A DNA stretch of 64,000 nucleotides from Rhyzopertha dominica (lineage: Eukaryota > Arthropoda > Insecta > Coleoptera > Bostrichidae), in assembly GCA_025024175.1 (NCBI GenBank), contig QCXZ01000137.1, forward strand, positions 65,312,911 to 65,376,910, given 5' to 3'. Position 1 is the first letter of the stretch; each line of letters starts with the position of its first letter. Of the stretch, positions 25,745 through 37,079 are shown piece after piece. Made by a program: the position numbers and the translations under genes. The notes under the pieces are model-generated. The model was not told where the DNA came from and searched no databases. It saw only the letters and a program-made list of their open reading frames with translations.

Positions 25745-27240
25745 TGAAATTATATTGCGTTCGTGCAACGGGGGTAATGTGATGAAAGATTTTAGTAACA
25801 CTGAAGCGCTGCGTAAAAGGGATGTAGAAAGAAATAAGCAAAAGGTTAGGACTAAATGCACCGCGAATTTTTAGTATACTTACTTTTTCATGAACAGTTT
25901 CGCAATAATAATAATAAATACACTTATGCAAGTACAATAATTTTTTTACACTCGTCAAATAAGGTTTTTGAAATACTACAACTGGTCACAGTAGGCAAAT
26001 TGTTTTTTTAATTTAATTTTAATTATTTTATAGAACTGGGAGATATAGTAGTTATGTGCTTTTTTCTTGGCTTAAAAATAATATTAGTACAGTTTTTACG
26101 TGTATTGTATTGCTGAACGAGCCTAGTACTCATGTCTACGGTTCCTTTTTATTGCCTTTTTGGCATCGTTACTATATTTAGGAGAAGAAAAAAAATAGTT
26201 GGCAGTTAATAATACGTCATTGGATACTTCCATTTTTTAGACTTCTTAAAAGATGAGTAACTAGACAAGTGATTTATACGGGATATTTGAGTTAGTGGGT
26301 GATCAACTGAAAATTCGACTTCTTGCAGTTTTGACGGGATGGTAGTCATTCATCTAGTATAAAACAGACGTCTTAATACTGAACCTTTGAGAATCTGCAA
26401 AACATAATCTCTCTTCTGAAGGAAATACATTATTCACATAAGTGATTTGTTACCCGCTACTTAGATAAGTAAATAACTACTATAAGGATTGATCTACTAG
26501 ACCGCGAGCTTTTTTTTACTGGTATGTCATGTCAAAAAAACTCGCCCCGACGTACATTTTATCCTCTTAACAATTAGCTATAAACCGTAATGAAATGCTG
26601 AAGTTGTTGACATGCCCGATATGAAAGCGGATAATTGTCGAAATGGTAGGTTTTTTTCTATTATTTTTGCAGAAGCTGGTATGGGATGGTTGCTAATTTC
26701 ATATATCTTAGAATTTTTCCTTTTCATGGCTTGGGATAACTTTTGATAATTCCAGGCAATCACGAAACACCTTCTCGAATAATGTAATTTGGGCAATGTA
26801 ATTCTTAAGTATGTTTTGTGCAATTTTTTGAAAGGTATGTTACGATATCTTTCATGTTGTTATAGCTCACTTCCACAAAATTTGATTTTTTGTTCTTTAC
26901 TAGTATGTTGAAATTTTTTTATTATTGCAATCTACAATCTACATTAACACTCACGGCGGGCGGGCTGATTTCCACCTATGATACAAAACAGTTATTAAAT
27001 TCTTAAGCCGGCATGTAAGCTTCTCAGAAGAACCTGTTTTTTTTATTGTTGATTATATAGAAATATATTTTCGTTATATTTGTATTTTGTTGCATTTTAA
27101 TTTTGCTTCAGTACCGTTGCCGGTATTTAATGAAATAGAATTTTAGTGCAAGGGAAGGAAGAATCCGGAGATATTCGATAAAAACGAAGTTTTGCCAATG
27201 CATTTATACTTACAATAAAAATAAAAACCGCTTTATCCTT
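25745..27240. other. AT-rich sequence, nothing recognised
   Basis: No feature was found. Confidence 0.5.
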
Positions 27241-27244
27241 GTTG

Positions 27245-27535
27245 CTTTTTTGTATTCTACAGGATAGCATTTGAAAATTTTCATTTTCGAAGAAACCGTC
27301 ATAAACCTTATTTTTATATAGACCCCAAAAAGCGTTGCGATAAATAAAGGGAACTACAATTCTTGTGCCAAAACTTCTGCACCAGGCTTTACATCTGAAG
27401 CGATGTTGATATCTTGATGTTTTTTTGGCATGTTGATATTGTTGTGAGATTGCTGTTACTCGTTACCATACTCTCATCCGACCAAATCACTTTTCACATT
27501 CACCCTGGTATACCACTCGCACTAATGTCTACGTC
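27245..27535 (-). pseudogene. IS630/Tc1-mariner-type transposase relic, copy 2
   Basis: The minus strand encodes 'WSDESMV' (about 27470-27490), the region of the first catalytic Asp (S-D-E-S-x-F in the family). About 35 codons later, in another frame, it encodes 'KAWCRSFGTRIVVPFIYRN' (about 27320-27380), matching the V-W-C-G-I-x-G-x-R-I-I-G-P-F-F segment that follows in the same transposase. Beyond that the similarity is lost. It is the same general family as 21130-21610 but a different, non-overlapping state of decay. Confidence 0.5.
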
Positions 27536-27539
27536 GTTC

Positions 27540-29320
27540 TTTATCATCTGATCTTAAGGCTTAAAGTTATTCTTTTTTTTCCAAAATGAAATGACTTGTA
27601 TATTTAGCTTTTCCATTTTCTTGTTAATATTTATGTTTTTTCTTCACTGCTGTCGAGACAGCACGGGTTTTCTTAATAAACCCTATTTTTTTAAATTTTA
27701 AATATCTGACGTCTAAGGAAGGACTTGCTAGATGTTTTTGTCTTCGATAAAGCTATTTGTTGAAATACACAGCTTCAGTTTGTACATAATTCCTCTCGCA
27801 TAAAATGTTCCACCAGGTATAAAATTTATCTTCTGTCAAAAAACTACCTTTCTTCATTGTTAAATACGATTTACTTTTAAGACCGTGGCAAAAATAATAT
27901 TAATAATAAGCTATAGCTTCTTGGAAACAAAACGTTGTACAAAAAATTTGCAAATACTACTTTGTCGAACAATAAAAGTATCAAAGAGAAAGTGCTTTTT
28001 AGTTTTTATAACATTTAAATTATTCGAGAAAAAACTCAATGGATTTCTCACAATTTTTGTTTTTTTTGCGAATATTTCCAGTAGTAACCATATTTTGTGC
28101 ATTTTGACATCAACCTAATATTAACCGTCCGAATGCGCCTAGTCTTTTCTCTTTTAATCATCTTTATAAACTTTACAGTTTCCGATATTTAGATGCTTTA
28201 ATTCTTGGCTTGTATGCGGTGTATATTTTAAATGATCATCGCATTTTATTGGAGTGATGTTACCTGCATTACTGATTGTTCCTAGTGAAAATACAGATAT
28301 AGCTTTGTAAATAATAATAAAAATATAAAAAAAATAGTAAATGTAGTAAATTCATCAATCAGCAACCAGCATCACCAACCTCTGCCTAAAATCTGTGCTT
28401 ATCATGAGTAGGCTCTTTTTGCAATTAACTGGAAATGATGTACACAGTTCAATAGCTATATGTCTATCAACAAAACCGCTATACGTTACCATATTATTGG
28501 ACATGCAATCCTGGTATCGGGTGCATTGAGAGACTACAATTCTAAAATCTAAAATCGATTTCCAGAGTATATTTTTTGCAAAAATTTATATTTTTGGTTT
28601 AAAAACTATTGGCTGTACCCCGGAAAACAGGTTTCTAAATGATGTCGAGTGTGCTTACAGGCACAAAATAATGTCCATCGCAGCCTACCAATCGATATTT
28701 CGCTTCTACATCTTCTTATAAACACCAAGTAAACCTGGTAAACTACAGTAAACAGGTGCACCGCGGCTAGTTCAAAGCATAACAGCCCAACTTACAATCA
28801 CTATCTATTAGTTGCTGAACTGTTAAAGTAAACACCAGCAAGCGGAAGGAGTAGCCTGTTATTCACAATGCACGTAGCGCAACGTCTATAACTTAGCAAG
28901 ATATCCACGAGTACAAACGCAAAGCGAGTTAGTATTACAAGTTGTGGCAAGTTTACAACAATACAGCCGCCGGATCCACCCTCTGAAACTATGTGTGACG
29001 TTAACAACTTCCCCTTCTTGTGGCTTGTGAGCTTCGGACGTGTGGCTGTTTCGTCCATACACACCGCGGGACGGCTAGTGTAGCGAACGCTCTAAAATGT
29101 GAGGATTTTGAGGTAGTCTTGCAAGCTTTTCGTTCAAATCATTGCAGTTCGTTCAACATTGCTTGTGAAATAATGAGTGGGAGAATTAAAAGAACACAAC
29201 TTAGAAGGCAAACCACCTCAAATTTGACTTGAACCTTTATTAGCTACGAACTCTTTTAGATTTGGAATAAACAAAAATTAGAAGGAGCCAATCGCAATTG
29301 CCGTATTTTGTCAATAACGG
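27540..29320. other. AT-rich sequence with a short GC-richer stretch (28730-29100), nothing recognised
   Basis: No gene or element was identified. The missing 5' part of the capsid-like gene could not be found here in any frame. Confidence 0.45.
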
Positions 29321-29325
29321 TGTGA

Positions 29326-29718
29326 GACTTTGGCTTGAATTGTTTATGCTTGTACGTGGGCAGCAATCAGATCCCCAGTAAACCACTACAACCAGTATTT
29401 GTAGTACAAAATAAAAACTTTGTTTCAATGTACTACACTTTGTTCTCTGGTACTGGTATACATTTCTTAAATGCTGGAAATGACATTTCACGAGAAAATT
29501 ATGCCGATGGTTATTCGATAGCTGTTTTTGACTTGACCCCGGATCTATCAGCTCACAATTCGCTTTCATGGAATTTGATTGGGAACGGTAGTTTACTTAT
29601 AGAAGTTGGTTTTAATACAGCCCGCCCAGAAACTGTAAATTGCTTAGTGTATGGTGAATTTGATAGTGTAATAGAAATTGATGGGAAGCGTAATGTAATT
29701 GTAGACTATAGTAGTTAA
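29326..29718 (+). pseudogene. C-terminal fragment of an F54H12.2-like (Polinton/DNA-virus-like) major capsid protein
   Basis: About 130 codons are open up to a TAA stop. The product matches the C-terminal part of the 'F54H12.2-like' family, which from memory is linked to Maverick/Polinton-type elements and related endogenous DNA viruses and has a jelly-roll capsid-type fold. Landmarks in order are 'LYVGSNQIPSKPLQP', 'YYTLFSGTG', 'GNDISRENYADGY', 'FDLTPDL' and the terminal 'EFDSVIEIDGKRNV'. The family protein is several hundred residues long, so more than half is missing. An in-frame stop at 29323-29325 precedes this stretch and no upstream part was recognised. The retained part has no internal stop. 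A poly(A) signal and a second element-like gene follow at once. It cannot encode a complete capsid. Confidence 0.75.
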
Positions 29719-29760
29719 TATTGTACGTATTTATAAGTATGGTGCAATGTTTGTATTACA

Positions 29761-29766
29761 AATAAA
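29761..29766 (+). promoter_or_regulatory. Poly(A) signal AATAAA after the capsid-like gene
   Basis: A canonical hexamer lies 43 bases after the stop codon and shortly before an A-rich run (about 29778-29786). The position fits the 3' end of the capsid-like transcript. Confidence 0.5.
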
Positions 29767-29817
29767 TATACTTTTTTTAAAAAAAAGCTCTCAGTATCAT
29801 TCCAACTATCAGTCGCA

Positions 29818-30255
29818 ATGGTCGTGTTTCTCGATTACCAAGCCTTCAATTACGGCAGCTCGGGAAAAAATCTAACTATAAAGGAATTGGCCGTGTTAGA
29901 TGCTGAAAAAGAATCAGTGGAACATTTTTTATTTAAACCACCTAAAAATCTTCAGTCATTACCATATAGATATCAGACGCAAGCTGATTGGTTGACGTAC
30001 AATTTTCACGGCCTCTCTTGGGGTTGCAGTACTTTGGAGTATGAAGAAATTAATAAGATTCTGAACGAACTGACGAAAAATTCCAAGTGTATATACGTAA
30101 AAGGACCAGAAAAGAAACGAAATATTGTCCAGATAAAACAAAATTTTCCCGATCGTCTTTCTGGAAATATTCATTGCGGCCCTTCTAGAAGGTTTCAATT
30201 AAATTCTCCCATCTCTTTGGAAGGTAGTGGAAAGCGGGGCTACTTTGATTCTTAG
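29818..30255 (+). pseudogene. Uncharacterised nuclease-like protein, partner of the capsid-like gene
   Basis: An intact 145-codon frame starts at an ATG 99 bases after the capsid-like stop, on the same strand. Recognisable pieces are 'FLDYQAF' at the N-terminus, 'IKELAVLD', 'EHFLFKPP', 'QADWLTYNFHGLSWG' and 'KCIYVKG'. From memory this series occurs in a family of uncharacterised proteins common in insect genomes. The acidic residue in the first strand and the KEL segment suggest an RNase H-like/DEDD exonuclease fold, but I cannot prove that. After about residue 120 ('NIHCGPSRRFQLNS') the similarity appears lost and the C-terminus looks scrambled, so the gene is probably broken. Its closeness to the capsid fragment and shared strand suggest both came from one integrated element. 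Confidence 0.55.
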
Positions 30256-30395
30256 GATTACTTTGATACTTTTTGAAAATACTGGCAAAAATAGATGCAG
30301 ACATAATTTTTTAAATGGCCCTGACAGCTTTGGACAATTAACCAGCTCGTTATATGTATTGTACAAATTGTTTTATTAAGACAAACACTACCGCA

Positions 30396-30469
30396 GGCCC
30401 TGGCCGGGATTCGAACCCGTAACCCTATGGACCAGAGACAGACATGCACCCACTAAACCACCGAAGGCG
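30396..30469 (-). repeat. tRNA-derived SINE head
   Basis: The minus strand has an A-box-like 'TGGTTTAGTGGG' (30460-30449) and a perfect B box 'GGTTCGAATCC' (30417-30407), with an acceptor-like end pairing (GCCTTCG with CCAGGGC). The D and anticodon stems do not form, so this is an RNA polymerase III promoter of a SINE, not a tRNA gene. The SINE body would run toward 30290, but its end was not located. Confidence 0.65.
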
Positions 30470-30530
30470 GCGCAAAGAGCTTATGTTTATATTGTTATTA
30501 GTAAGTGTAGTAAGTGAGTGTTGTCGTCGA

Positions 30531-30715
30531 TGACATGTTGTTTTCCAGACTGGTTCCCACGTTGCTTATTTGACCTTGACGTTTCGACACTCATGTCGAT
30601 GTCTTCCTCAGAACTCTTAATTTTCATAGCTACTTCTGAGGAGGACACCGACATGAGTGTCGAAACGTCATGGTCAAATTAGGAACGTGGGAACCAGCCA
30701 GGAAAACAACATGTC
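30531..30715. repeat. Fold-back element with hammerhead-like cores in both arms
   Basis: Arms 30531-30613 and 30633-30715 are about 83-bp inverted copies with roughly ten mismatches, separated by about 20 bases. Each arm, read outward, contains CTGAGGA, a five-base-pair hairpin and GAAACGTC. Palindromic ends with hammerhead motifs are described for Penelope-like elements, so this is probably a solo terminal structure of one. Confidence 0.75.
30636..30669 (+). ncRNA. Hammerhead-ribozyme-like motif (degenerate), right arm
   Basis: CTGAGGA (30636-30642), stem GACAC/GTGTC (30644-30648 with 30657-30661), GAAAC (30662-30666), then GTC as a possible cleavage triplet. One extra G (30643) sits between the core and stem II, and stem I is weak, so activity is doubtful. 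The mirrored copy in the left arm (30611-30579, minus) has GACAT/GTGTC, still pairable through a G-U. Confidence 0.45.
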
Positions 30716-30719
30716 AGTA

Positions 30720-31380
30720 TTCTGCTGTGTTTTGATGTACTACTGCGCTTTTAATATTTAAAAACATTTGTATAAACGGTTGGCACCTACAAAAAAGTGG
30801 GAAGTTGTGCGTGCACGGAATATAATGAAAAAAGGTAAAATTTCTGAAGGTATTTCAAATTTATTTTCTAAATCTTAAACTTGACTAGAATTACACCCGT
30901 AAACTTAACCACAACCGCAGTCAAACCAGCGCGCTGCGTGCACTTTCTTACCTTATGTTCTGACAGATAAAATTGTATTCATTCGTCGTCTATTCTTTTA
31001 ATCTGTTAGAATTTTGTACATTATTTGGCAAACTCCTCTTTAAATTGTGCAGGTTTATTTATATATTTAATATAGGTACTTTTATGTAATGTATACGCAG
31101 ACGAAAAGAGTATTACAAATATTACACAACTTTTACTATTTTTTTTTGGAGTTGATGACGGCTTAAGGCCAAAATAGCTACATAATAGGAAGATATTAAT
31201 AATTAAGTAATTCTCTACTCTATTCTGCCGGTATTAGTGAACCATTATAAAAATACCTTGAAAGTACGTGTTCAAAGTCATGACGAAAAGCTGCTACTGA
31301 AAACTGAAAAACGTAATACAAAATTCGTGTTGTCATGAAGTTAAATCCGGACATCAGACTATTTTATCTAAAGACAAAGA
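30720..31380. other. AT-rich sequence, nothing recognised
   Basis: No feature was found. The 5' part of the following transposon, if present, was not recognised. Confidence 0.45.
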
Positions 31381-31384
31381 ATAA

Positions 31385-32361
31385 TTGAGAGCACAAAGTC
31401 TGGAATCTAGTTGGGGTTTTCCAATGACTAAAGCAAATATACGAGATGTGATCGAGAAGTTTGTGAGCAAACTAGACACAGATGTGTCAAAGTAGGAAAA
31501 TAATTTGCCGACTGTTGATTTTGTAAGTATTTTTGACGCCAGAAGTGTACGAATATTAATAATCAGAGAATAGTTTTATGAAAATATTCGGGACGCTATC
31601 CATTACAAAACATATTCGTATATTTAGTTACGATGAAATAAACATTACTGATCATCCAGGGTCACTCAAAGTTATTGTACTACGAGCAGGGAAACAAGCG
31701 AAACGAATAAGAGAGCATTCAAAAAGGTTTCGTGAAATGGCAGCAGGAATATTAATGCCGTCAGCGGCTGTTTGTAGGACAAAAATTTTATATAAAATTC
31801 GACCAAAGGAGGTTCTATATACGATCACAGTGAATCGGAATGGTTTGATGCGAATTTATTTGAACAGCTTTTTTCATTGCTGTTACCGTTCATTATTGAT
31901 TATCTGGCATCACACCTTTTATCAGTAGTTGTGAGGGTTACAATATTTATTTTAGTGCACTTCACCCTAAGGCCACACGCCTGCTCCAACCACTGGAAGT
32001 CAGAGTTGTTGGTCCCGTTAAAAGGAAATGGTGATAAATTTTGGATACCTAGATGGATACAAGAATCAAGAGGTCGAGGAACGACCCCTAAGGAACAATT
32101 CCTCGTGCTCCTGCTAAAACTAAGGAATTCTATAACACTTAATATACAATCCAATCTTCAATGAGCTCTTAGAAGAACTGGTTTGTGTCCAATTGACCTT
32201 AATGTAGTGGTAGGTAGACTTCCTCTTGAAGAAACCAATACTGATAGAATTTTATAGGCCAGCAGTGTAAATATTTTAGAGAACCTAGGTTCTTTGGTGA
32301 AAATAGAATGCACCAAGAAAAGGCTAGAAATTAACACCAAAACCAAAGAATCGGTTTAACT
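31385..32361 (+). pseudogene. Broken pogo/Tigger-like (CENP-B HTH plus DDE_1) transposase
   Basis: Successive frames on the plus strand give the domains in the right order. First comes a CENP-B-type helix-turn-helix end ('SSWGFPMTKANIRDVIEKF' with 'NNLP', 31400-31510). Next comes the start of the DDE domain, 'YDEINITDHPGS', whose Asp codon (31632-31634) is the first catalytic residue, followed by 'KVIVLRAGKQ' and 'EHSK'. Then come the S-x-W-F-D and L-L-P region (about 31826-31900) and a C-terminal 'PKEQFLVLLLKL' and 'ALRRTGLCPIDLNVVVGRLP' (about 32090-32220). At least two frameshifts and several stops, including one just before N-N-L-P, show it is inactive. N-terminal sequence and terminal inverted repeats were not found. 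Confidence 0.8.
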
Positions 32362-32369
32362 AGAAAATT

Positions 32370-35055
32370 GAAATAATCAAATTCAGGCGAAATTGCTACA
32401 TCAAATTACTTCTAGTGTAGCTCGCCGTACAAGTCTGCTCTTCATGATAAATTGGGTTTCAAGTTTATCCTCCAAGCAGAAAAGTAAGAAAGGAAAAGTT
32501 ATATAGAGCAAAGAAAAATAGGACAACACGATAGCCTGTGTTACTTTCAACATTATACGGAAAGGATTGGATTTGCTACGTCAACAAAATGTGAGTATGG
32601 TGAAGATATGTGAAAACAAACATCATTTTTTAAGACTATTACGTTTGTTTTTATTAATATTACAGTTTGTATTCTGTTACTTTTCTTACACTGTAAACTT
32701 TAATAACTATATCCTGTAAACACCCGTATTTATTAAGGTTTAATTCTCAAAAATATTTTAAAATAAAAAATATATAATAAGTTTGGTAATAATTTGACAT
32801 TCAATAAAAACAGTACCGTATTAAAATAGCTCCAAGCATGGGGGTACCTTGACAAAAAATAATATATATTTTTTATATCAGGTTGTTTTTATGAACTTAT
32901 ATTTCTTATTGATTCTGATAACTAACAAAAAAAAGTATTAAAATTCTCCAAATTATGTCAACCTAGCCCCCGTTTATGCTAGTTCGCAAGAAAAATACCT
33001 TTCCCAACAAAATAAAACCATGCATCTGCTATATCTTTATGGTCTTCTTAGGAAGAGGCCAGAGTTTGGCTGTCCACTGCTTTGTGTATAAAAATGAATC
33101 CAAGTTTCACTTATAGTTATAAAAGAACTAACAAAATCGGCTCACAGTTTACGGTTCAGTTTTTGTTTAGGCTTGAATAAACCACAAATTTCATCTGTAC
33201 TCACATTTATAATTTATCAAAGTATGTAATAATGTGTTCCTTAGGGATATAAAGTAATTGAAGCGGGTTCTAAAAAGTTGTAATCTTGATTGGCAGTTGC
33301 TCCATAGGTTAAATCTGAAGCGCAATTACTTGTACTGATCCTTTCCTTATCTACCAACTGCTTGTTATGTAGTGAAATCAGATCAGTGGAGACTGCATAT
33401 TGCCACAATTATTAAACTCCTAACAGTGAATAGTTACATTAAGACCTATTTACATCTATTTCTAAAGAGACTAAAAGCTTTACGCTTAGATGTTCCACGC
33501 TTTCAGTGTAAATGTACTCGTTAGGGCATAAAAAAACAGTGCACTGTAAGGGACAGTATAAAAGATAATGGTTCTAGCTATAGCAGGCAGCACTAGCAAA
33601 GTAATTAACGGTTAGTACGTCTAGTACGGGGTTGCTAAACTAAATTGCATTAACCGGCGTAAGCTACACTTCTGTCATAAAATTTTAATGCGACTAAAGC
33701 AGTAGAAAAGTTTAATGCAAGGAGGGCATCTTCCTTCTTGCAATACATCTTAATATACAAGTAGCAATGCTTTTCGGCCTATACCTATTATATCTTAGTA
33801 ATAATTACTCGATAGTGGAAATTGGATCATAGTGTCCGACGAAAACAGATCTCATTGCTTAAGCTTTTAGCGTGAACGACTTGTGGTGACAATTTTTAAT
33901 TAAAATCTCTATATTAAACCTTTACCAAGATAAATCTGTATGAATCAAGATGCCTTTTTTATTATTGCGTTAGAACGTTTGATAGCCTCAAATTGTGGGA
34001 GCAAAGGGCAGTCCTGATCTAATAATATCTTATAATGATTACCGTCCACTTTAAAATTCTCGAAGCCAATGGACAAAGCTTGGTGACTTGATTTTTACCT
34101 TACTGCACTTATATTGACATAGCATTGGACGTTATAAATATTATCAGAAGAACCATCGCAATATATTTTTATAAACTTATAAACTTATTACAGAATGTGA
34201 CATATACGTATCTGCGAAAGCTGAAACGTGGTCTTTATAACACCGCTTTTGTAGTAAAAACCTACTGAAAAAGAAACAAGTTCCAGAGTAGGGCTTAGTT
34301 AGGCAGTTAAGGAGTCTAATGAACCACACAGCTCGTCGGATTGCTAATCTCCTCTAATAAGCAGTCGCTTGTGGTACGCTCCGTTTGTCGATATCGGAAT
34401 GGATACGAAAGAGAACTGGTAGGAGACAAAACGCCGAAATCAATTATAACCCCAGCTCTCATAATTCCCATTAATACTTGTGACAGTTTAAGCCGTAATT
34501 AATTTCGTCGTTTGATTTAATATATTCCATGAAGAATTTTGGTTTATCTCTAATTCGAAAGGGCTGAATTTCTTTCATGTTTCCAGGACGAAGATCTGTC
34601 TAATTACGAGTAGAAGTACTTAAGACAACAAAGCAAAACGTTATATAGAATTTCTTAAGCACGTCGCTTCAACGTTTCACAGTTAANATATATTTTTTTA
34701 CAATAAACCTTCAAAAGTTTTGTTTAATGACCTTTATGCTCAATATTTAAAAAGACGTCAAATAACGTCAAAATGGCGCACAATAAGTAAAATTCCTCAA
34801 GTTGAGTAGAATCTATAGAAAAATGTATTCCCTGTATCTGTAAAACTATTTTTTGCGCACGTAGAACTTAAATCCGTGAAACTTTTGTAAGAACTGCATT
34901 ACTTGATGTCTGCTACAAAAAGTCTAGCAGTATAAGAATGGCAAATATGCCCCAGCGGAGATCTGATTAGGAACTATTACAATTTAATTCATAAATGATG
35001 CCACACCCCCTCTAAAAGGAAGTTTGGGGTGACAACCCTAAACTATGATGTTTTA
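32370..35055. other. AT-rich sequence, nothing recognised
   Basis: No gene, RNA or element could be identified over this long stretch. One ambiguous base lies at 34687. Confidence 0.5.
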
Positions 35056-35059
35056 TTCT

Positions 35060-35645
35060 CCTTGTCTAGTTGTCTTATTGCTGTACTATGGCAAGTGGCA
35101 ACTGAAAGCTGCGTTGTGTAGCTCTATATATAAATAACCTTAGATCCAAAAAAAGTTTTTTTTTCAAGTGAATGCTTTTATGTCAAAACCTTGAGTGACT
35201 CATCTAAAAAATGATAAGAATGCCTTAACTGTTAAATGTAAATTTTGTAAGTGTCAAAAGGGTGAAACAGGTCAAAGAAAATAATGTTTAAGTAAACTAC
35301 AAATCAAATTGACAGTGCCATCCGCAGCAAACATACAAACTTCGATTTCAAATGATATGTTTAGATCCAAAAAATACTCATTTTAGTCCCATGGGCGGCA
35401 GGAAAAGTAAAAGCAAACAGCCTCAGACTGATTTTGTAGGAACCAACATTCCAAATAAAGCAGTTTTAAAACAATGATTTTTAAAAAAATGTGGAGAGCA
35501 ACAGAAAAACCAAACAATTAATGTCATTCATAATAGTTATGTCAAGATACATACAGTTTTTGGTATATCTTTCTTAGAGAATGCTAATAACCGAAACAGA
35601 TGTAATAGTATATAACAAACCTAAGAGGGAAAACATAAGGAGTAA
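35060..35645 (+). repeat. Dispersed repeat family A, copy 1
   Basis: It shares a colinear series of landmarks with 43330-43885 in the same orientation: 'gtggcaactgaaagctgc', 'ataaataacctt', 'ttcgatttcaa', 'gcaaacagcctc' with 'actgatttt', 'gtaaccgaaacag'-type sequence, and 'aacctaagaggg'. The copies are strongly diverged and have many small indels. No open frame is conserved, so it is probably an untranslated or non-autonomous element. Confidence 0.75.
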
Positions 35646-35942
35646 AACTTATAATTGGTTTATTAAACGCCAAATTTAAATAGCTACACTGAAATCGCCA
35701 GATACACCTGTGATTGTGATCACCTTTCGCATGGAAATTACAAGTAAAAAATTATTAATCTTGCAGAATTTCTTATATCCACCTATTTGATACAACTTTA
35801 TAACTGTTGTAATGATGATCCATAGTAATAAATCTTATTTACGGTTTGTTTTCTACAAAGGCTATTTTATTCATCCTTCGATGAGTTATAAAAATGAGAC
35901 CCATTTACATAAAGGGATTTGTTACTATTATGTCAATTCTCT

Positions 35943-36340
35943 ACAAAATCGCCAAAACCATTGAAGCATTTGTCATATCGTGACAGGCTTGTAGAAGCCC
36001 ACTTCGCTCGGTCAAGTACATTTTCTTTGGTGGCAAAGCGTTATCTGTTTAACCGATCTGCTTTGCAAAACATTGAGTTGGTTGCAACCACGACAATGGA
36101 CGGTCACACTGTGCCAACGCGACGATCTTTAAAAAAAAGTGTGATGTTTTCGACCATCGTATAATTCGGCACCAGTAATTTCTGTATCTCTCGAGAATTA
36201 AAAGCATTTTTGGGCGAATAACACTTCGTCGCCAAGGAAAGATTCCAGTAGGCTGTCAAAATGTTCCTTTTAGTGGACATCTAAAAGCCTGTGTCGCGAT
36301 ATGACAAATGCTTCAGTTGTTTTGGTGATTTTGTAGCAAA
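35943..36340. mobile_element. Small element with about 50-bp terminal inverted repeats
   Basis: The left end (about 35940-35992) reads 'ctacaaaatcgccaaaacc' and then 'gaagcatttgtcatatcgtg'. The right end, about 36288-36340, is its inverted copy with a few changes. The interior is about 300 bases and its 81-codon open frame (35919-36164) starts outside the element and resembles nothing. The structure fits a non-autonomous DNA transposon. A SINE abuts the right end. Confidence 0.6.
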
Positions 36341-36361
36341 AATGAATAAGACTTTACTCAA

Positions 36362-36645
36362 CTTCTTCTTCTAGTGCCATGTCCGATTCGAACGTAGGCA
36401 GCCCTAGCATATATCTGTGTTGCGTGCTTTTTCAGGGATTTGCATAGACGTACGGGACCTAGAGCAGTTTATCGCCGGTTCCGAATGGCTCTATTTGAGA
36501 AGCTATACTAGGCAAATTTTTTCGTAGTTGTTTGCCATTGCTTCCACGAAGCTGCGGTCGTATTTGTCGTTGTTGTTGGTATCGGAACTGAACCCGGGAC
36601 CTTAGGCATAGTAGGCGAACACGCTATCCACACCACGACAGCGGT
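36362..36645 (-). mobile_element. Apparently complete tRNA-derived SINE
   Basis: The minus strand has an A-box-like 'TGGTGTGGATAGCG' (36635-36622) and a B-box-like 'GGTTCAGTTCC' (36594-36584), then a roughly 200-base body, and ends in a short GAA repeat (36372-36362). The order of polymerase III head, body and simple-repeat tail is that of a full SINE. A palindrome 'caccacgac..gtcgtggtg' lies at its 5' edge (36631-36651). Target-site duplications were not confirmed. Confidence 0.65.
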
Positions 36646-36659
36646 CGTGGTGTAGTGAA

Positions 36660-37075
36660 CAAATTCTGATAATAAAAAATTCTTTTATATGTAAAAGAAT
36701 CTTATTTTTATAAATGTATATAAGTTGAGAAAAAAACAGACCTCGTATTTTGTTTATTCATTCTTACACTTGTACCCAGGGCTTCGAATATCTGAATCTT
36801 TCAATAGCAATTACGATTCTCATTTACTTTTATCTACGAACCAAGCTTCTCAGGTATTTTAAAGTCCTGTTGACTTCATTTGCTTAACATTATTGATATC
36901 ATGCAATAGATGTATGTAATAATTTATCTTTTTTTAATTGTCCCACCCCCTTGATACTCTTGCAAATTTCCTCGATTAAGTCACTCAAGGGTTTGAGACA
37001 AAAGCACCATTTTAATTTTTCTAAATTGAAGGTCACTTATTTATATAAAGCTTCGAAAGTATTATGGCGGCCGAG
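36660..37075. other. AT-rich sequence, nothing recognised
   Basis: No feature was found. Confidence 0.5.
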
Positions 37076-37079
37076 CCTG

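Noticed and set aside
25593..25958. 121-codon minus-strand open frame
   Set aside because: Low-complexity, AT-codon-driven composition, no motif or splice context, and it overlaps an open plus-strand frame.
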